In this document: positions 16,082 through 25,358 of the stretch, piece after piece
Position numbering within the stretch: position 1 is the first letter of the stretch
Layout of the letters: each line of letters begins with the position of its first letter
Assembly: GCF_038452265.1 (NCBI RefSeq)
Contig: NZ_CP151842.1
Coordinates: 248,001-312,000 of the forward strand
Length of the DNA stretch: 64,000 nt
Source: Vibrio diazotrophicus
Lineage (GTDB): Bacteria > Pseudomonadota > Gammaproteobacteria > Enterobacterales > Vibrionaceae
Direction of reading: 5' to 3'
Position numbers and translations under genes: made by a program
Notes under the pieces: model-generated
What the model saw: the letters and a program-made list of their open reading frames with translations, nothing else
What the model was told of the DNA's origin: nothing
Databases searched by the model: none

Positions 16082-16123
16082 AGCCCTAAAACAATTATTG
16101 ATTTTAGGGCTTTTTCTTTTTCT
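16082..16123 (+). terminator. third hairpin, strong terminator after argH
   Basis: The arms AGCCCTAAAA and TTTTAGGGCT are followed by TTTTCTTTTTCT, a classical Rho-independent terminator for the arg operon. Confidence 0.85.
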
Positions 16124-16200
16124 AGAAGCGCCATTTTCTCCTCCGTCACTTTTTTCCTCCGCCGCGATGCCGTGACGAATTAATGTTTCTTCAAGAGTGT

Positions 16201-16455
16201 TTAATCATCTTTCCCCTGTCGTTTTCGCCAAGGAAGAATGACGAATTTCATCCATAAGTGAAGAAAAAGCAAAGCGTTAAAGGCAAAGCCTGCGATCATC
16301 AGTGCGATAGATTCAATACTGCGTGGATTTTGCTTAAAGAAGAAAAACCATATCACCCAGCATAGTACGGACAAAACGGTGAGCTGATCCATACAGCGCT
16401 GGCATTTACCTATCTTCTTCCAAAACCAATTTTGTTGGCAGTTATTGCAAGCCAT
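16201..16455 (-). CDS. small two-CxxC membrane protein (resembles DUF3624)
   Basis: This 84-aa protein has two N-terminal CxxC pairs (C3/C6 and C18/C21) that could form a zinc ribbon. Two hydrophobic segments follow (about residues 25-40 and 49-66), ending in a basic, charged tail. From memory it resembles the DUF3624 family found mainly in vibrios; I know no function for it. It is convergent with argH and divergent from oxyR, with AAGGTAAGAGAG just before its ATG. It is a genuine small gene judging by its conserved position and composition, but its role is unknown. Confidence 0.75.
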   Translation of the reverse strand: MACNNCQQNWFWKKIGKCQRCMDQLTVLSVLCWVIWFFFFKQNPRSIESIALMIAGFAFNALLFLHLWMKFVILPWRKRQGKDD

Positions 16456-16555
16456 CTCTCTTACCTTAAAGAAATCATCGTATCGGGTTTAACCTCATTA
16501 TCGTCATATAGATTAAATTAGTCACAAAATCTTTGATAGACCCAATCAGTTGATG

Positions 16556-16581
16556 TTATGGTTTTGATAGTTCAATTCTAT
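16556..16581. promoter_or_regulatory. oxyR: OxyR-type site upstream of oxyR
   Basis: ATAG-N7-CTAT (16567-16581) matches the OxyR spacing exactly. TTAT lies 11 bp upstream in phase (3 of 4 bases of the next tetrad), and the fourth tetrad is poor. The site ends 11 bp before the oxyR ATG. Self-repression by OxyR is established in E. coli. Confidence 0.5.
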
Positions 16582-16592
16582 CGGGGTGAATA

Positions 16593-17486
16593 ATGAATAT
16601 TCGGGACTTTGAATATTTGGTTTCGTTGGCTGAGCACAAGCATTTTCGTAAAGCAGCGGAAGCGTGTTTTGTCAGTCAGCCAACACTAAGTGGTCAGATT
16701 CGTAAATTAGAAGATGAACTGGGCACGGTTTTACTGGAACGAAGCAGTCGACGGGTACTTTTTACTGAGTCTGGTCTGCAATTGGTTGATCAGGCAAAAC
16801 GCATCTTAAGTGAAGTAAAAACTTTCAAGGACATGGCGAGTAAGCAGACGGGCGCAATGACGGGGCCGATGCATATTGGCTTTATTCCGACTCTTGGTCC
16901 TTATTTGTTGCCTAGGATTGTGCCATCTCTGAAAGAGCATTTCCCTGAACTGGAGCTTTTTCTGCACGAAGCTCAAACTCACCAGCTTGTGCAGCAGTTG
17001 GAAGATGGTAAGTTGGACTGTTTAGTTCTGGCTGCAGTGGATGAAACCGCTCAGTTTAAAGAGATTGAAGTTTATGACGAACCAATGAGCATCGCTGTTC
17101 CATGTGATCATCCTTGGGCGGTTCGCGATGAAGTCGACATGTTAGACCTTAACGGTAAGACAGTGTTAGCGCTTGGTGATGGACACTGCCTGCGAGATCA
17201 GGCATTAGGTTTCTGTTTTGCAGCGGGCGCAAAAGATGATGTTCGCTTTAAAGCCACCAGTTTAGAAACGCTGCGCAATATGGTCGCCGCAGGAGCAGGA
17301 ATTACCTTGCTGCCGAAGCTTTCTCTGCCTAAAGAAAAGGTCAAAGACGGTGTTTGCTATATAAAAGCGGTAAACCCTGAGCCTTCACGTCGGCTTGTGG
17401 TGGCCTACCGACCGGGTTCACCTTTGCGTCAGCGCTTTGAAACTCTAGCTAAGTTGATGAAAGAAACTTTAGAAGCTCAAGCCTGA
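16593..17486 (+). CDS. oxyR: hydrogen-peroxide sensor and LysR-family regulator OxyR
   Basis: OxyR senses hydrogen peroxide by disulfide formation and activates peroxide-defence genes. The 297-aa protein has an N-terminal winged helix-turn-helix (MNIRDFEYLVSLAEHKHF) and a LysR effector domain. The redox pair Cys199 and Cys208 in GDGHCLRDQALGFC falls at exactly the same residue numbers as in E. coli OxyR. GGGGTG precedes the ATG. It is divergent from a small membrane protein and convergent with mrcA, separated from the latter by a bidirectional terminator. Confidence 0.96.
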   Translation: MNIRDFEYLVSLAEHKHFRKAAEACFVSQPTLSGQIRKLEDELGTVLLERSSRRVLFTESGLQLVDQAKRILSEVKTFKDMASKQTGAMTGPMHIGFIPTLGPYLLPRIVPSLKEHFPELELFLHEAQTHQLVQQLEDGKLDCLVLAAVDETAQFKEIEVYDEPMSIAVPCDHPWAVRDEVDMLDLNGKTVLALGDGHCLRDQALGFCFAAGAKDDVRFKATSLETLRNMVAAGAGITLLPKLSLPKEKVKDGVCYIKAVNPEPSRRLVVAYRPGSPLRQRFETLAKLMKETLEAQA

Positions 17487-17502
17487 CAAGAATAACGTGC
17501 AT

Positions 17503-17529
17503 AAAAAAGAGGCTGTTAAGCCTCTTTTA
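17503..17529. terminator. bidirectional terminator between oxyR and mrcA
   Basis: AAAAGAGGC and GCCTCTTTT form a 9-bp stem around TGTTAA, with A and T tracts on the two sides, between convergent genes. Confidence 0.85.
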
Positions 17530-17550
17530 TGTCTTGTGCGGCAGAGTTGT

Positions 17551-20028
17551 CTAGAACAACTCGTCGCCACCGCTATTTGAGTAAATATCACCAGATAGGC
17601 TTTCTTGAACGTACTCTTTTGGTTCCGTACCTTTCAAGAAATACTCGAACATTGAGGTCTCATCCTGTTTGTTCGTCAGTAAGCCTGTATCGCGGTCAAT
17701 ACGCACGCGAACAATGTTGTTTGGCAAAGCTTTCTCTTGTTCTGCTACACCTTCAAGTGCTTGGCTCATAAACTCAATCCATGCTGGTTGAGCCGTTTTT
17801 GCACCCGCTTCAGCGCCTGCCACATCATCTTCGATATTTGGATTTGGTATTGTCTTACCTAGGTTTCGGCTGTGTTCATCAAAACCTACCCAAGCAATCG
17901 CAACAATGCCCGGAGCATAACCGTTGTACCAAGCATCTTTAGAGTCGTTGGTTGTACCTGTTTTACCGCCGATATCTCTGCGCTTAAGGGCTTGAGCACG
18001 CCAACCTGTGCCGTTCCAACCTGTTTTCTCAGCCCAGTTACCGCCACCCCAAATGTTGCTGTACATCATTTCGCGAACAAGGAATGCAGTTTGTTCGGAG
18101 ATAACTTGTTTAGCAATGTGAGTTTCAGCGTCTTGCTCATCAAACTCGTTTGTAGCTTTTGGACAGTTTTGACGACAAACAATCGTAGGCTCGGCTTCAA
18201 ATTCTAATTCACCGTATGGGCCTTCTACTTTTTGAATGTAGTATGGCTCAACATAGTAACCACCATTGGCAAATACCGAATAACCTTGCGCCATTTTTAC
18301 TGGCGTTAAACTGCCTGCACCAAGCGCAATAGTCTCAGATTTTGGTAGTTGGTCGATATCAAAACCAAAGCGAGTTAGGTATTGGCGAGTATCTTCCAAG
18401 CCTACTTCACGCAATACGCGAACGGCCATTACGTTCTTAGATTGCGCCAAACCGATACGTACACGCGTTGGACCTGTGTATGTTGGTGGTGAGTTCTTAG
18501 GACGCCATGCTGTGCCTTGGCTTTCGTCCCATTGGTTAATCGGCGCATCGTTGATGAGTGTTGCCAGTGTTAATCCTTTATCTATAGCTGCGGCATAGAT
18601 AAACGGCTTAATACTTGAACCCACTTGGCGTACCGATTGAGTCGCGCGGTTGAACTTGTTGTGAACAAAGTTAAAACCACCGACAAGCGCTTCTATCGAA
18701 CCGTTTTCTGGATCCATAGCAACAAAAGCCGTGTTGGCATTCGGAACTTGGCTTAACTGCCAAACCGGATTTTCGGACTCATCTTCAGAGACTTTACGTA
18801 CCCAGATTTGTTCACCAGCTGTTAGGATTTCTTTGGTACTGGTTGGAAGAGGACCTTGGCGATCGTCAGTAACAAAGCGACGAGCCCAGTTCATGTTATT
18901 CCAATCGATAGTGAATTCACCTTGGTTCTTAACCCAAACTGTCGCTGATTTTGCTTCAGTGCTCAGAACAACCGCTGGAGAAAGTTCACCATAAGTCGGT
19001 TCGTTTTTAAGATGTTCAACAATTTGTTCTTCAGTCCAAACCGCTTGACCAGATTTCCACAACTCTTTTTCTGCTCCACGGTAGCCGTGGCGTTCATCGT
19101 AGGCAATCAGGTTATGAATTGCGGCCAAGTTCGCCGCCTGTTGGCGTTTAGAATCTACCGTGGTGTAAATATTCATACCTGAGGTATAAGCATCTTCGCC
19201 GTAGCGTTCAATCATCCACGCACGTGCAATCTCTGCCACATAAGGAGCGTTAAGTTCGATCTCTGCGCCGTGATAGTTGGTTGGCAGAATCTCGGCACGA
19301 GCTTGTTCATACTGTTCTTGAGTGATGTACTTTTCAGAAAGCATACGAGCCAGAACCACATTACGGCGGTTGGTTGCGCGCTCTAAAGAGTAGATAGGGT
19401 TCATCGTTGATGGTGCCTTTGGCAGACCTGCGATAAGCGCGATTTCACCTAAGCTTAAATCTTTTACTTCTTTGCCGAAGTAAGACTGCGCGGCCGCCCC
19501 AACACCGTATGAACGGTAGCCCAAGTAGATTTTGTTCAGATATAGCTCAAGAATTTCTTCTTTTGATAACAGCTGTTCAATATGGATTGCGATAAAAATC
19601 TCTTTGATTTTACGCATAATTTTCTTCTCGTTAGACAAGAAGAAGTTACGAGCCAACTGTTGGGTGATAGTACTTGCACCTTGAGATGCACTACCTGATG
19701 CAACAACCGCAAATGCGGCGCGGGTAATACCAATTGGGTCAAAACCGTAATGGTCATAGAAACGAGAGTCTTCGGTCGCAATGATCGCCTCAATCAGCTC
19801 TTTTGGCATCTCTTCCAGTTTAAGAGGAATACGACGCTTCTCACCGAACTGAGCGATGAGCTTGCCATCTTTACTAAAGACTTGCATTGGCGTTTGCAGC
19901 TTAACGTCACGCAAAGTAGCGACATCAGGCAACTCTGGTTTTACATATAAATAGAAACCAAAAATTGTACTGACTCCAAGAGCTGTGCAAATCAATGAAA
20001 AAATTATTAAACGCTTTATGAACTTCAC
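17551..20028 (-). CDS. mrcA: penicillin-binding protein 1A (bifunctional class A PBP)
   Basis: PBP1a polymerises lipid II into glycan strands and cross-links the peptides in the periplasm. The 825-aa protein starts at a GTG and has one N-terminal membrane anchor (about residues 6-28). A GT51 glycosyltransferase domain follows with catalytic Glu86 in ATEDSRFYDH, then an inserted OB-like region, and a transpeptidase domain. The active-site motifs are SSIK (Ser471, Lys474), SKN (530-532) and KTGTTN (689-694). It is divergent from pilM with a 142-bp gap, the same mrcA/pilM arrangement as in E. coli and other gamma-proteobacteria. Confidence 0.96.
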   Translation of the reverse strand: MKFIKRLIIFSLICTALGVSTIFGFYLYVKPELPDVATLRDVKLQTPMQVFSKDGKLIAQFGEKRRIPLKLEEMPKELIEAIIATEDSRFYDHYGFDPIGITRAAFAVVASGSASQGASTITQQLARNFFLSNEKKIMRKIKEIFIAIHIEQLLSKEEILELYLNKIYLGYRSYGVGAAAQSYFGKEVKDLSLGEIALIAGLPKAPSTMNPIYSLERATNRRNVVLARMLSEKYITQEQYEQARAEILPTNYHGAEIELNAPYVAEIARAWMIERYGEDAYTSGMNIYTTVDSKRQQAANLAAIHNLIAYDERHGYRGAEKELWKSGQAVWTEEQIVEHLKNEPTYGELSPAVVLSTEAKSATVWVKNQGEFTIDWNNMNWARRFVTDDRQGPLPTSTKEILTAGEQIWVRKVSEDESENPVWQLSQVPNANTAFVAMDPENGSIEALVGGFNFVHNKFNRATQSVRQVGSSIKPFIYAAAIDKGLTLATLINDAPINQWDESQGTAWRPKNSPPTYTGPTRVRIGLAQSKNVMAVRVLREVGLEDTRQYLTRFGFDIDQLPKSETIALGAGSLTPVKMAQGYSVFANGGYYVEPYYIQKVEGPYGELEFEAEPTIVCRQNCPKATNEFDEQDAETHIAKQVISEQTAFLVREMMYSNIWGGGNWAEKTGWNGTGWRAQALKRRDIGGKTGTTNDSKDAWYNGYAPGIVAIAWVGFDEHSRNLGKTIPNPNIEDDVAGAEAGAKTAQPAWIEFMSQALEGVAEQEKALPNNIVRVRIDRDTGLLTNKQDETSMFEYFLKGTEPKEYVQESLSGDIYSNSGGDELF

Positions 20029-20170
20029 CGGAGAATCCCTGTTTAGTAGAGGCTGCCTTAATGCAAACCCTAGTACTCTAAGCTAAAAATTTAGCTCTCA
20101 AAAGTAGTTACCGCTTATTTCCCATTTAATAGGCGTAATGAGCGGAGCTTTCTTATTGGAGTAGAGCTAT

Positions 20171-21181
20171 ATGGTTCAATCATTAGTTATGGGTGTCGAT
20201 ATCGGCCACCATAGTATTAAAGCAGTGGTCCTAAAACCTGCAGGCAGTAAGTATACGCTGTTAGGTTATAAGGAAATACGAATTGCTGACGATATTTTCG
20301 CTGATAACCATGCCTTGGTTTATCAGAAAATTGTAAAGAAACTCAAAGAACTAAAAAAGGGTTTACCTTTATTTAGTCGAAAAGTTGTTATTGCCATCCC
20401 CGATAACACCGTAATTAGTAAAGTATTACAAATAGATAGTGAGCTTGAACCTAATGAACGCGAGTTCGCTATTCATCAAGCGTTTTCTCATCAATCTCCT
20501 TACCTGATGGAAGAGGTCAGTCTGGATTTTATTCCAGTCATAAAGCATCCATCGCCTGAAACAAAGACTAGCCAAAATAATATAGCAGCCTACCAAGTGT
20601 ATGCCACTAAGCGAGACGTTGTAGAGAGCCGTACAGTGGCTTTGGAAAAAGCGGGTTTTAAGCCGATTCTGGCTGAAGTGCAAACCCATGCTTTAGTTCA
20701 GTTGTGGCAACTGTTCAGCAAAACTTATGCACGCACTGATTGGTTGCTGGTGGATGTCGGTCATACCCAAACCACCTTGTGCTTAGATTTTGCCAATAAA
20801 GCACCTTTTTATAAGCAGATTTCAGAAGGTGTTTCTCAGGTATCGACTCAATCAGAAAATGAAGATTCTGTAGTAATAAAAGACAACGTCAATGAGCTGG
20901 TGGAGAAGATCGCCAAGCAAATTCAGTTGTTCATATCGGTGAACGGTGCGGCAAGTCTTACCGGAATCTGGTTAACCGGTGGTGGGGCAAATATCGACGC
21001 GATACAAAGCGCGTTGACAGAGAAGGTCGATCTCATGTGCGGCGTGTTAGACCCATTTAGCGTATTCCATGACAAAGCGAGCAAGCGTTACCGTTCTGAA
21101 TTGCCTGTAGCGGCTTTTGCCACAGCGGCAGGACTTGCCGCACGCGGCATCAATTGGTTGGAGGTTGAACATGCTGCATAG
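20171..21181 (+). CDS. pilM: type IV pilus assembly protein PilM
   Basis: PilM is a cytoplasmic actin-like (FtsA/MreB fold) ATP-binding protein that recruits PilN and starts the inner-membrane alignment complex of type IV pili. The 336-aa product begins MVQSLVMGVDIGHHSIKAVV, containing the phosphate-1 motif. It has VVIAIPDNTVISK and LLVDVGHTQTTL in the middle and a GGGANIDAI segment near the C-terminus. TTGGAGTAG precedes the ATG. It is first in pilMNOPQ and overlaps pilN by 11 bp, so the two are probably translationally coupled. Confidence 0.93.
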   Translation: MVQSLVMGVDIGHHSIKAVVLKPAGSKYTLLGYKEIRIADDIFADNHALVYQKIVKKLKELKKGLPLFSRKVVIAIPDNTVISKVLQIDSELEPNEREFAIHQAFSHQSPYLMEEVSLDFIPVIKHPSPETKTSQNNIAAYQVYATKRDVVESRTVALEKAGFKPILAEVQTHALVQLWQLFSKTYARTDWLLVDVGHTQTTLCLDFANKAPFYKQISEGVSQVSTQSENEDSVVIKDNVNELVEKIAKQIQLFISVNGAASLTGIWLTGGGANIDAIQSALTEKVDLMCGVLDPFSVFHDKASKRYRSELPVAAFATAAGLAARGINWLEVEHAA

Positions 21182-21758
21182 CATTAACCTTCTTCCGTGG
21201 CGAGAGGCTCAAAAGAAAGCTCACAGGCAGCAATTTATTCATATCTCTTTACTGGCGGTTGGTCTCGCTGTCGGTATGCAATGGGCTGCGGGATGGTATA
21301 TCGATGATCAAGTGACTCAAGAGAGAGATCGTGTTGAGTTTTTAAATCAGCACATCGCCGAACTGGATAGACAAATCAATTCACTCAAGCAAGTTGAAAA
21401 AGAGTATCAGGACCTGATGGTTCGTTTCGATATGGTTGAGTCACTGCAGAAAAAGCGTAACAAAACCACTCAGTTTATGGATCACATTCCCCGACTCATT
21501 CCAGAGGGTGTGTACGTAGACCAAATGAGCATGAATGGTCACAACATTGAGCTTCGGGGTATCAGTGACAGCACTGCACGACTTGCGACTATGTTGGATC
21601 TGTTGGAGAACTCTTCTTATATCTCGGATGTTGAAATGCATTCTATCGTGTCTGGCAGCCATCGGTTTGGCAAGCAATTTCAGAGCTTTCAAGTGTCGTT
21701 TTCGTTCCATATGGAAGCAAGTGACGCAGCACCTTTAAAGGAGGTGACGAATGGGTGA
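21171..21758 (+). CDS. pilN: type IV pilus assembly protein PilN
   Basis: PilN is a bitopic inner-membrane protein whose cytoplasmic N-terminus (the INLLPWRE motif, residues 4-11) docks onto PilM. Its periplasmic part pairs with PilO. The 195-aa product has a membrane segment at about residues 24-42, a periplasmic coiled coil (about 45-100) and a small ferredoxin-like domain. The ATG at 21171 follows GGAGG and fits the conserved MLHSINLLPWR N-terminus; the frame is open upstream inside pilM but without family similarity. It overlaps pilO by 8 bp. Confidence 0.93.
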   Translation: MLHSINLLPWREAQKKAHRQQFIHISLLAVGLAVGMQWAAGWYIDDQVTQERDRVEFLNQHIAELDRQINSLKQVEKEYQDLMVRFDMVESLQKKRNKTTQFMDHIPRLIPEGVYVDQMSMNGHNIELRGISDSTARLATMLDLLENSSYISDVEMHSIVSGSHRFGKQFQSFQVSFSFHMEASDAAPLKEVTNG

Positions 21759-22350
21759 TTTTAAAAACCTAGAGCTTGACGAAATATTGGATTGGCCACG
21801 ATTGCCACAGCTCGTGGTGTTGCTACTTGTCGTGGTGCTGATTCAAGGTGCGGGATATTGGTTTTATCTTTTGCCCAAGCAAGAGCATTTGAGCGCGCTC
21901 ATTGAAGAAGAACAAACGCTAAAGTCCACCATTCGAATTAAAGCGCATAAAGCTGCAACTCTGCCGCAACTCAAAGCTCAACTCGATGAACTCTCAGAAC
22001 GTTATGACTATTTGTTACAGCAACTACCCGAGCAGAAAGAGCTGGCCAGTATGTTGGCGGCGGTGAATGAGTTGGGCATCAAACATCAACTGAGTTTCAA
22101 TCGGATGGATTGGGGTGAAAAAGAACAACAAGCATTTTTATATCGCCTGCCTTTGAATCTTGAACTGACAGGTGAATATCACCATATTGGCCAGTTTTCA
22201 CAAGCGATTGCACAGTTGCCAAGGATTATCTATTTCGAGCACGTAGACTTTCAGCGAGCCAGTCAAGACAGTCAGAAATTGAGCGTCAATGTACGAGCCT
22301 TTACCTATCAGTATCAGCCGGATTCGCTAACCTCAGGAGGTCAACAATGA
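21751..22350 (+). CDS. pilO: type IV pilus assembly protein PilO
   Basis: PilO is the partner of PilN in the inner-membrane alignment complex and contacts PilP in the periplasm. The 199-aa product has a short cytoplasmic N-terminus, one membrane helix (about residues 19-39), a coiled coil (about 45-95) and a C-terminal domain. AAAGGAGG lies about 5 nt before the ATG. The start lies inside the end of pilN, and the stop overlaps the pilP start as ATGA. Confidence 0.93.
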   Translation: MGDFKNLELDEILDWPRLPQLVVLLLVVVLIQGAGYWFYLLPKQEHLSALIEEEQTLKSTIRIKAHKAATLPQLKAQLDELSERYDYLLQQLPEQKELASMLAAVNELGIKHQLSFNRMDWGEKEQQAFLYRLPLNLELTGEYHHIGQFSQAIAQLPRIIYFEHVDFQRASQDSQKLSVNVRAFTYQYQPDSLTSGGQQ

Positions 22351-22862
22351 AGAGTAAATCCTGTTGTTGGATCTTGATATGTATCGGATTGATGGGGTGT
22401 CAGGCGAATGAAGATTCACTTTCAGATTATATCGAGCAAGTCACGCTTCAAGCGCGAAAGGAGATCGTTCCACGGCAACCAATCGTACCTTTTGAAGCCT
22501 TTTTATACGTGAATACCAATGCAAGAGAGCCTTTCGGTCTTCCAAGAGAAGCGGTGATTCAAAATCAACCCAAGGCGAAAAAAGATTGTTGGCAACCTGC
22601 GCTGCGTAAGCAAAAGGATCCTTTAGAAAGCTTTGCGCTAAGCCAATTGAAGTTTAAAGGCGTAATGAGTAATGGCAAAAGTACGTCAGCACTGATTCAG
22701 ACTCCAGAAGGAAAGCTGGCTTATGTAGCAAAGGGACAATACATCGGCATCAATCATGGAAAAGTGTATGAGGTCACCAAGCAATACTTGTTAATCAAAG
22801 AGACTTTGCCAGATGGCTTAGGGTGTTGGAATCAGCGCAGCATCAAGCTGGCTCTGAAGTAG
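22347..22862 (+). CDS. pilP: type IV pilus lipoprotein PilP
   Basis: PilP links the PilN/PilO inner-membrane complex to the PilQ secretin. The 171-aa product has a lipoprotein signal ending in the lipobox LMGC, with Cys18 the likely lipid-modified residue. A flexible Pro-containing linker and a C-terminal beta-sandwich domain follow (LKFKGVMSNGKSTSALIQTP). AGGAGG precedes the ATG. It is in an operon with pilMNOQ. Confidence 0.92.
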   Translation: MKSKSCCWILICIGLMGCQANEDSLSDYIEQVTLQARKEIVPRQPIVPFEAFLYVNTNAREPFGLPREAVIQNQPKAKKDCWQPALRKQKDPLESFALSQLKFKGVMSNGKSTSALIQTPEGKLAYVAKGQYIGINHGKVYEVTKQYLLIKETLPDGLGCWNQRSIKLALK

Positions 22863-22880
22863 ATTGTGGAGAAAACGATC

Positions 22881-24626
22881 ATGAATAAATGGCTTCAAAT
22901 AGGGCTTCTAGCTCTCAGGCGTGTGTTGGTAACCACCAGTCTTTGTCTTATTGCACCTGTGGTACTAGCAAATGGCGATAATGCGATTCCAAACCAACTC
23001 AACAATATTGATTTCAAAATTAATGCAGATAAAGCGGCGGTCATCATCATTGAGCTAGCCTCTGCATCGTCAGTTGTGGATGTCTCAAAAAACGACAAAG
23101 GTTTAAATGTTGAGCTAATCAATACACAAATTTCAGACGATAAATTGTTTGTTCTGGATGTCTCTGATTTCGCTACTGTTGTAGAGACGATTGAAGTATT
23201 TCGTCAGCAACCAAATGGTCTTCTTGAGGTGAAAGTGAAAGGGGATTATCAATACGACTACCAGCTAAATAAGAATGTATTAGAGGTGGTGATCCGCAAG
23301 TCTGAGCCACAACCTAAACAAGAGCAGAAAGCTTTGTTAGAACAAGACAACAAGCCAATCTCGTTTAATTTTCAAGATATCCCGGTTCGCAATGTATTAC
23401 AGCTCATTGCGGACTATAACGGCTTTAACCTCGTGGTTTCTGATTCGGTAACAGGCAATATGACACTGCGCTTGGATGGTGTGCCTTGGCAAAAAGCACT
23501 CAATATCATTCTTGAAGCGCGAGGTTTGGACAAACGAATTGATGGTAATGTCATTTTGGTGGCACCAAAGAGCGAGCTTGACTTGCGTGAGCAACAAGAA
23601 CTTGAGAAGGCGCGAATGGAAGAAGCGTTGGGCGATTTACAGTCCGATATCATTAAAATTAGCTTTGCCAAAGCCTCAGATATCGCCGAGATGATTAATG
23701 GCGAAGGAACGCTAAGTATGCTTTCTGAAAGAGGTTCAATCAGTATTGACGAAAGAACTAATGCACTATTGATTCGTGAATTACCAGAGAATATTAGCGT
23801 GATTCGAGACATCGTAAAGTCTTTGGATGTGCCAGTGAAACAAGTTCAGATTGAAGCCCGAATCGTGACGGTCAATGAAGGTGACCTAGAAGAACTTGGG
23901 GTTCGCTGGGGATTCACGTCAACTAATGGCAGTCATACATCCGGAGGAAGTATTGAAAGTAATCTGTTTGTCTCGGATCTGTATGAATCTGGCGGTGAAG
24001 GAGGTGATAGCGGGAAAGGTATGGTTCCGCTAGACGATTTTCTGAATGTAAATTTAGCCGCGACTACTGCGGGCGCATCAAGCATTGCTTTCCAAATCGC
24101 TAAGTTGGGTGCAGATACACTGTTGGATTTGGAGCTTTCTGCGTTGCAAAGAGAGTCTAAAGCCGAAATTATTTCCAGCCCGAGACTGATCACTACCAAT
24201 AAGAAGCCTGCATATATCGAGCAAGGTACGGAATTACCTTATTTAGAAGCCTCTTCCAGCGGTGCGACCACCGTTTCATTTCGTAAGGCGGTGTTGAGCT
24301 TAATGGTAACGCCACAAATAACACCCGATAACCGTTTGGTTCTCGACCTCAGTGTGACTCAAGACCGTGTAGGAGATGTCGTAAAAACAGGTACAGGTGA
24401 AGCGGTTGCGATTAATACTCAGAGAATCGGTACCCAAGTATTGGTCAACAATGGTGAAACAGTCGTATTGGGTGGTATTTTTCAGCACAGTCTAACCAGC
24501 TCGGTTGAGAAAGTGCCTTTATTAGGTGATCTTCCGCTATTAGGTGCTTTATTCCGTCGAAGCTACGAAAAAATGGGCAAAAGTGAACTACTAATATTCG
24601 TTACGCCTAAGGTGGTTATTCAATAA
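22881..24626 (+). CDS. pilQ: type IV pilus secretin PilQ
   Basis: PilQ forms the outer-membrane gated channel for the type IV pilus; in vibrios the orthologous pilus is used in chitin-induced DNA uptake. The 581-aa product has a signal peptide (cleavage likely after VVLA), one AMIN domain (about residues 30-135), secretin N-domains (about 155-315) and the C-terminal secretin core (about 350-580). The signature VPLLGDLPLLGALFR lies near the end. The ATG at 22881 (MNKWLQ) is chosen over the GTG at 22866 because GGAG lies upstream of it and the signal peptide then begins normally. It is shorter than Pseudomonas PilQ, having fewer AMIN repeats. It is last in pilMNOPQ. Confidence 0.94.
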   Translation: MNKWLQIGLLALRRVLVTTSLCLIAPVVLANGDNAIPNQLNNIDFKINADKAAVIIIELASASSVVDVSKNDKGLNVELINTQISDDKLFVLDVSDFATVVETIEVFRQQPNGLLEVKVKGDYQYDYQLNKNVLEVVIRKSEPQPKQEQKALLEQDNKPISFNFQDIPVRNVLQLIADYNGFNLVVSDSVTGNMTLRLDGVPWQKALNIILEARGLDKRIDGNVILVAPKSELDLREQQELEKARMEEALGDLQSDIIKISFAKASDIAEMINGEGTLSMLSERGSISIDERTNALLIRELPENISVIRDIVKSLDVPVKQVQIEARIVTVNEGDLEELGVRWGFTSTNGSHTSGGSIESNLFVSDLYESGGEGGDSGKGMVPLDDFLNVNLAATTAGASSIAFQIAKLGADTLLDLELSALQRESKAEIISSPRLITTNKKPAYIEQGTELPYLEASSSGATTVSFRKAVLSLMVTPQITPDNRLVLDLSVTQDRVGDVVKTGTGEAVAINTQRIGTQVLVNNGETVVLGGIFQHSLTSSVEKVPLLGDLPLLGALFRRSYEKMGKSELLIFVTPKVVIQ

Positions 24627-24812
24627 CTTATCGCCTTTATTCATTATCAAAGAAAATTAAAGTTGCATTAGTGCCACCAGATCTAGATAATTTCGGGTCT
24701 TATCACGAAATATCTGTGAGGAATAGGTGCCACAAGCATTCCTATCGTTGACTTATGTCCGGCGAATTTTGTGGCGATGTCATTGAATTAACGTTGTAAA
24801 TTACTGCTAAAC

Positions 24813-25331
24813 ATGGCTGAGAAACGCAATATTTTTCTTGTCGGTCCTATGGGCGCCGGCAAAAGTACAATTGGTCGACACCTAGCTCAACAACTGCATA
24901 TGGAGTTTTTAGACTCTGATACAGTGATCGAAGAGCGCACTGGTGCAGATATCGCATGGGTATTTGATGTTGAAGGTGAAGAAGGTTTCCGCAAGCGCGA
25001 AGAAACTGTGATTAACGATCTCACCGAACAGCAAGGTATCGTTTTAGCGACGGGTGGTGGCTCAGTATTGAGCAAAGAAAACCGTAACCGCCTATCTGCA
25101 CGTGGTATTGTCGTATATTTAGAAACCACCATTGAAAAGCAACTTGCTCGCACAAACCGCGACAAAAAGCGTCCTTTGCTACAAACGGATAGCCCGCGAG
25201 AAGTTTTAGAAAGTCTCGCTGATGATCGTAACCCACTGTATGAAGAAATCGCGGATATTACCGTGCGTACAGATGATCAAAGTGCAAAAGTGGTAGCCAA
25301 CCAGATCGTAAAAATGCTAGAAGAACATTAA
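24813..25331 (+). CDS. aroK: shikimate kinase I
   Basis: AroK phosphorylates shikimate with ATP in the common aromatic amino acid pathway. The 172-aa P-loop kinase has Walker A GPMGAGKST near the N-terminus, a shikimate-binding DSD and FRKRE region, and TGGGSV. The 186-bp gap upstream, after pilQ, probably carries its promoter and contains an ATTTCG/CGAAAT hairpin but no clear terminator. It is followed by aroB in the conserved aroK-aroB-damX-dam-rpe-gph-trpS order. Confidence 0.96.
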   Translation: MAEKRNIFLVGPMGAGKSTIGRHLAQQLHMEFLDSDTVIEERTGADIAWVFDVEGEEGFRKREETVINDLTEQQGIVLATGGGSVLSKENRNRLSARGIVVYLETTIEKQLARTNRDKKRPLLQTDSPREVLESLADDRNPLYEEIADITVRTDDQSAKVVANQIVKMLEEH

Positions 25332-25358
25332 TTTGTTTTTTTTATTGGAGTGCAGACC

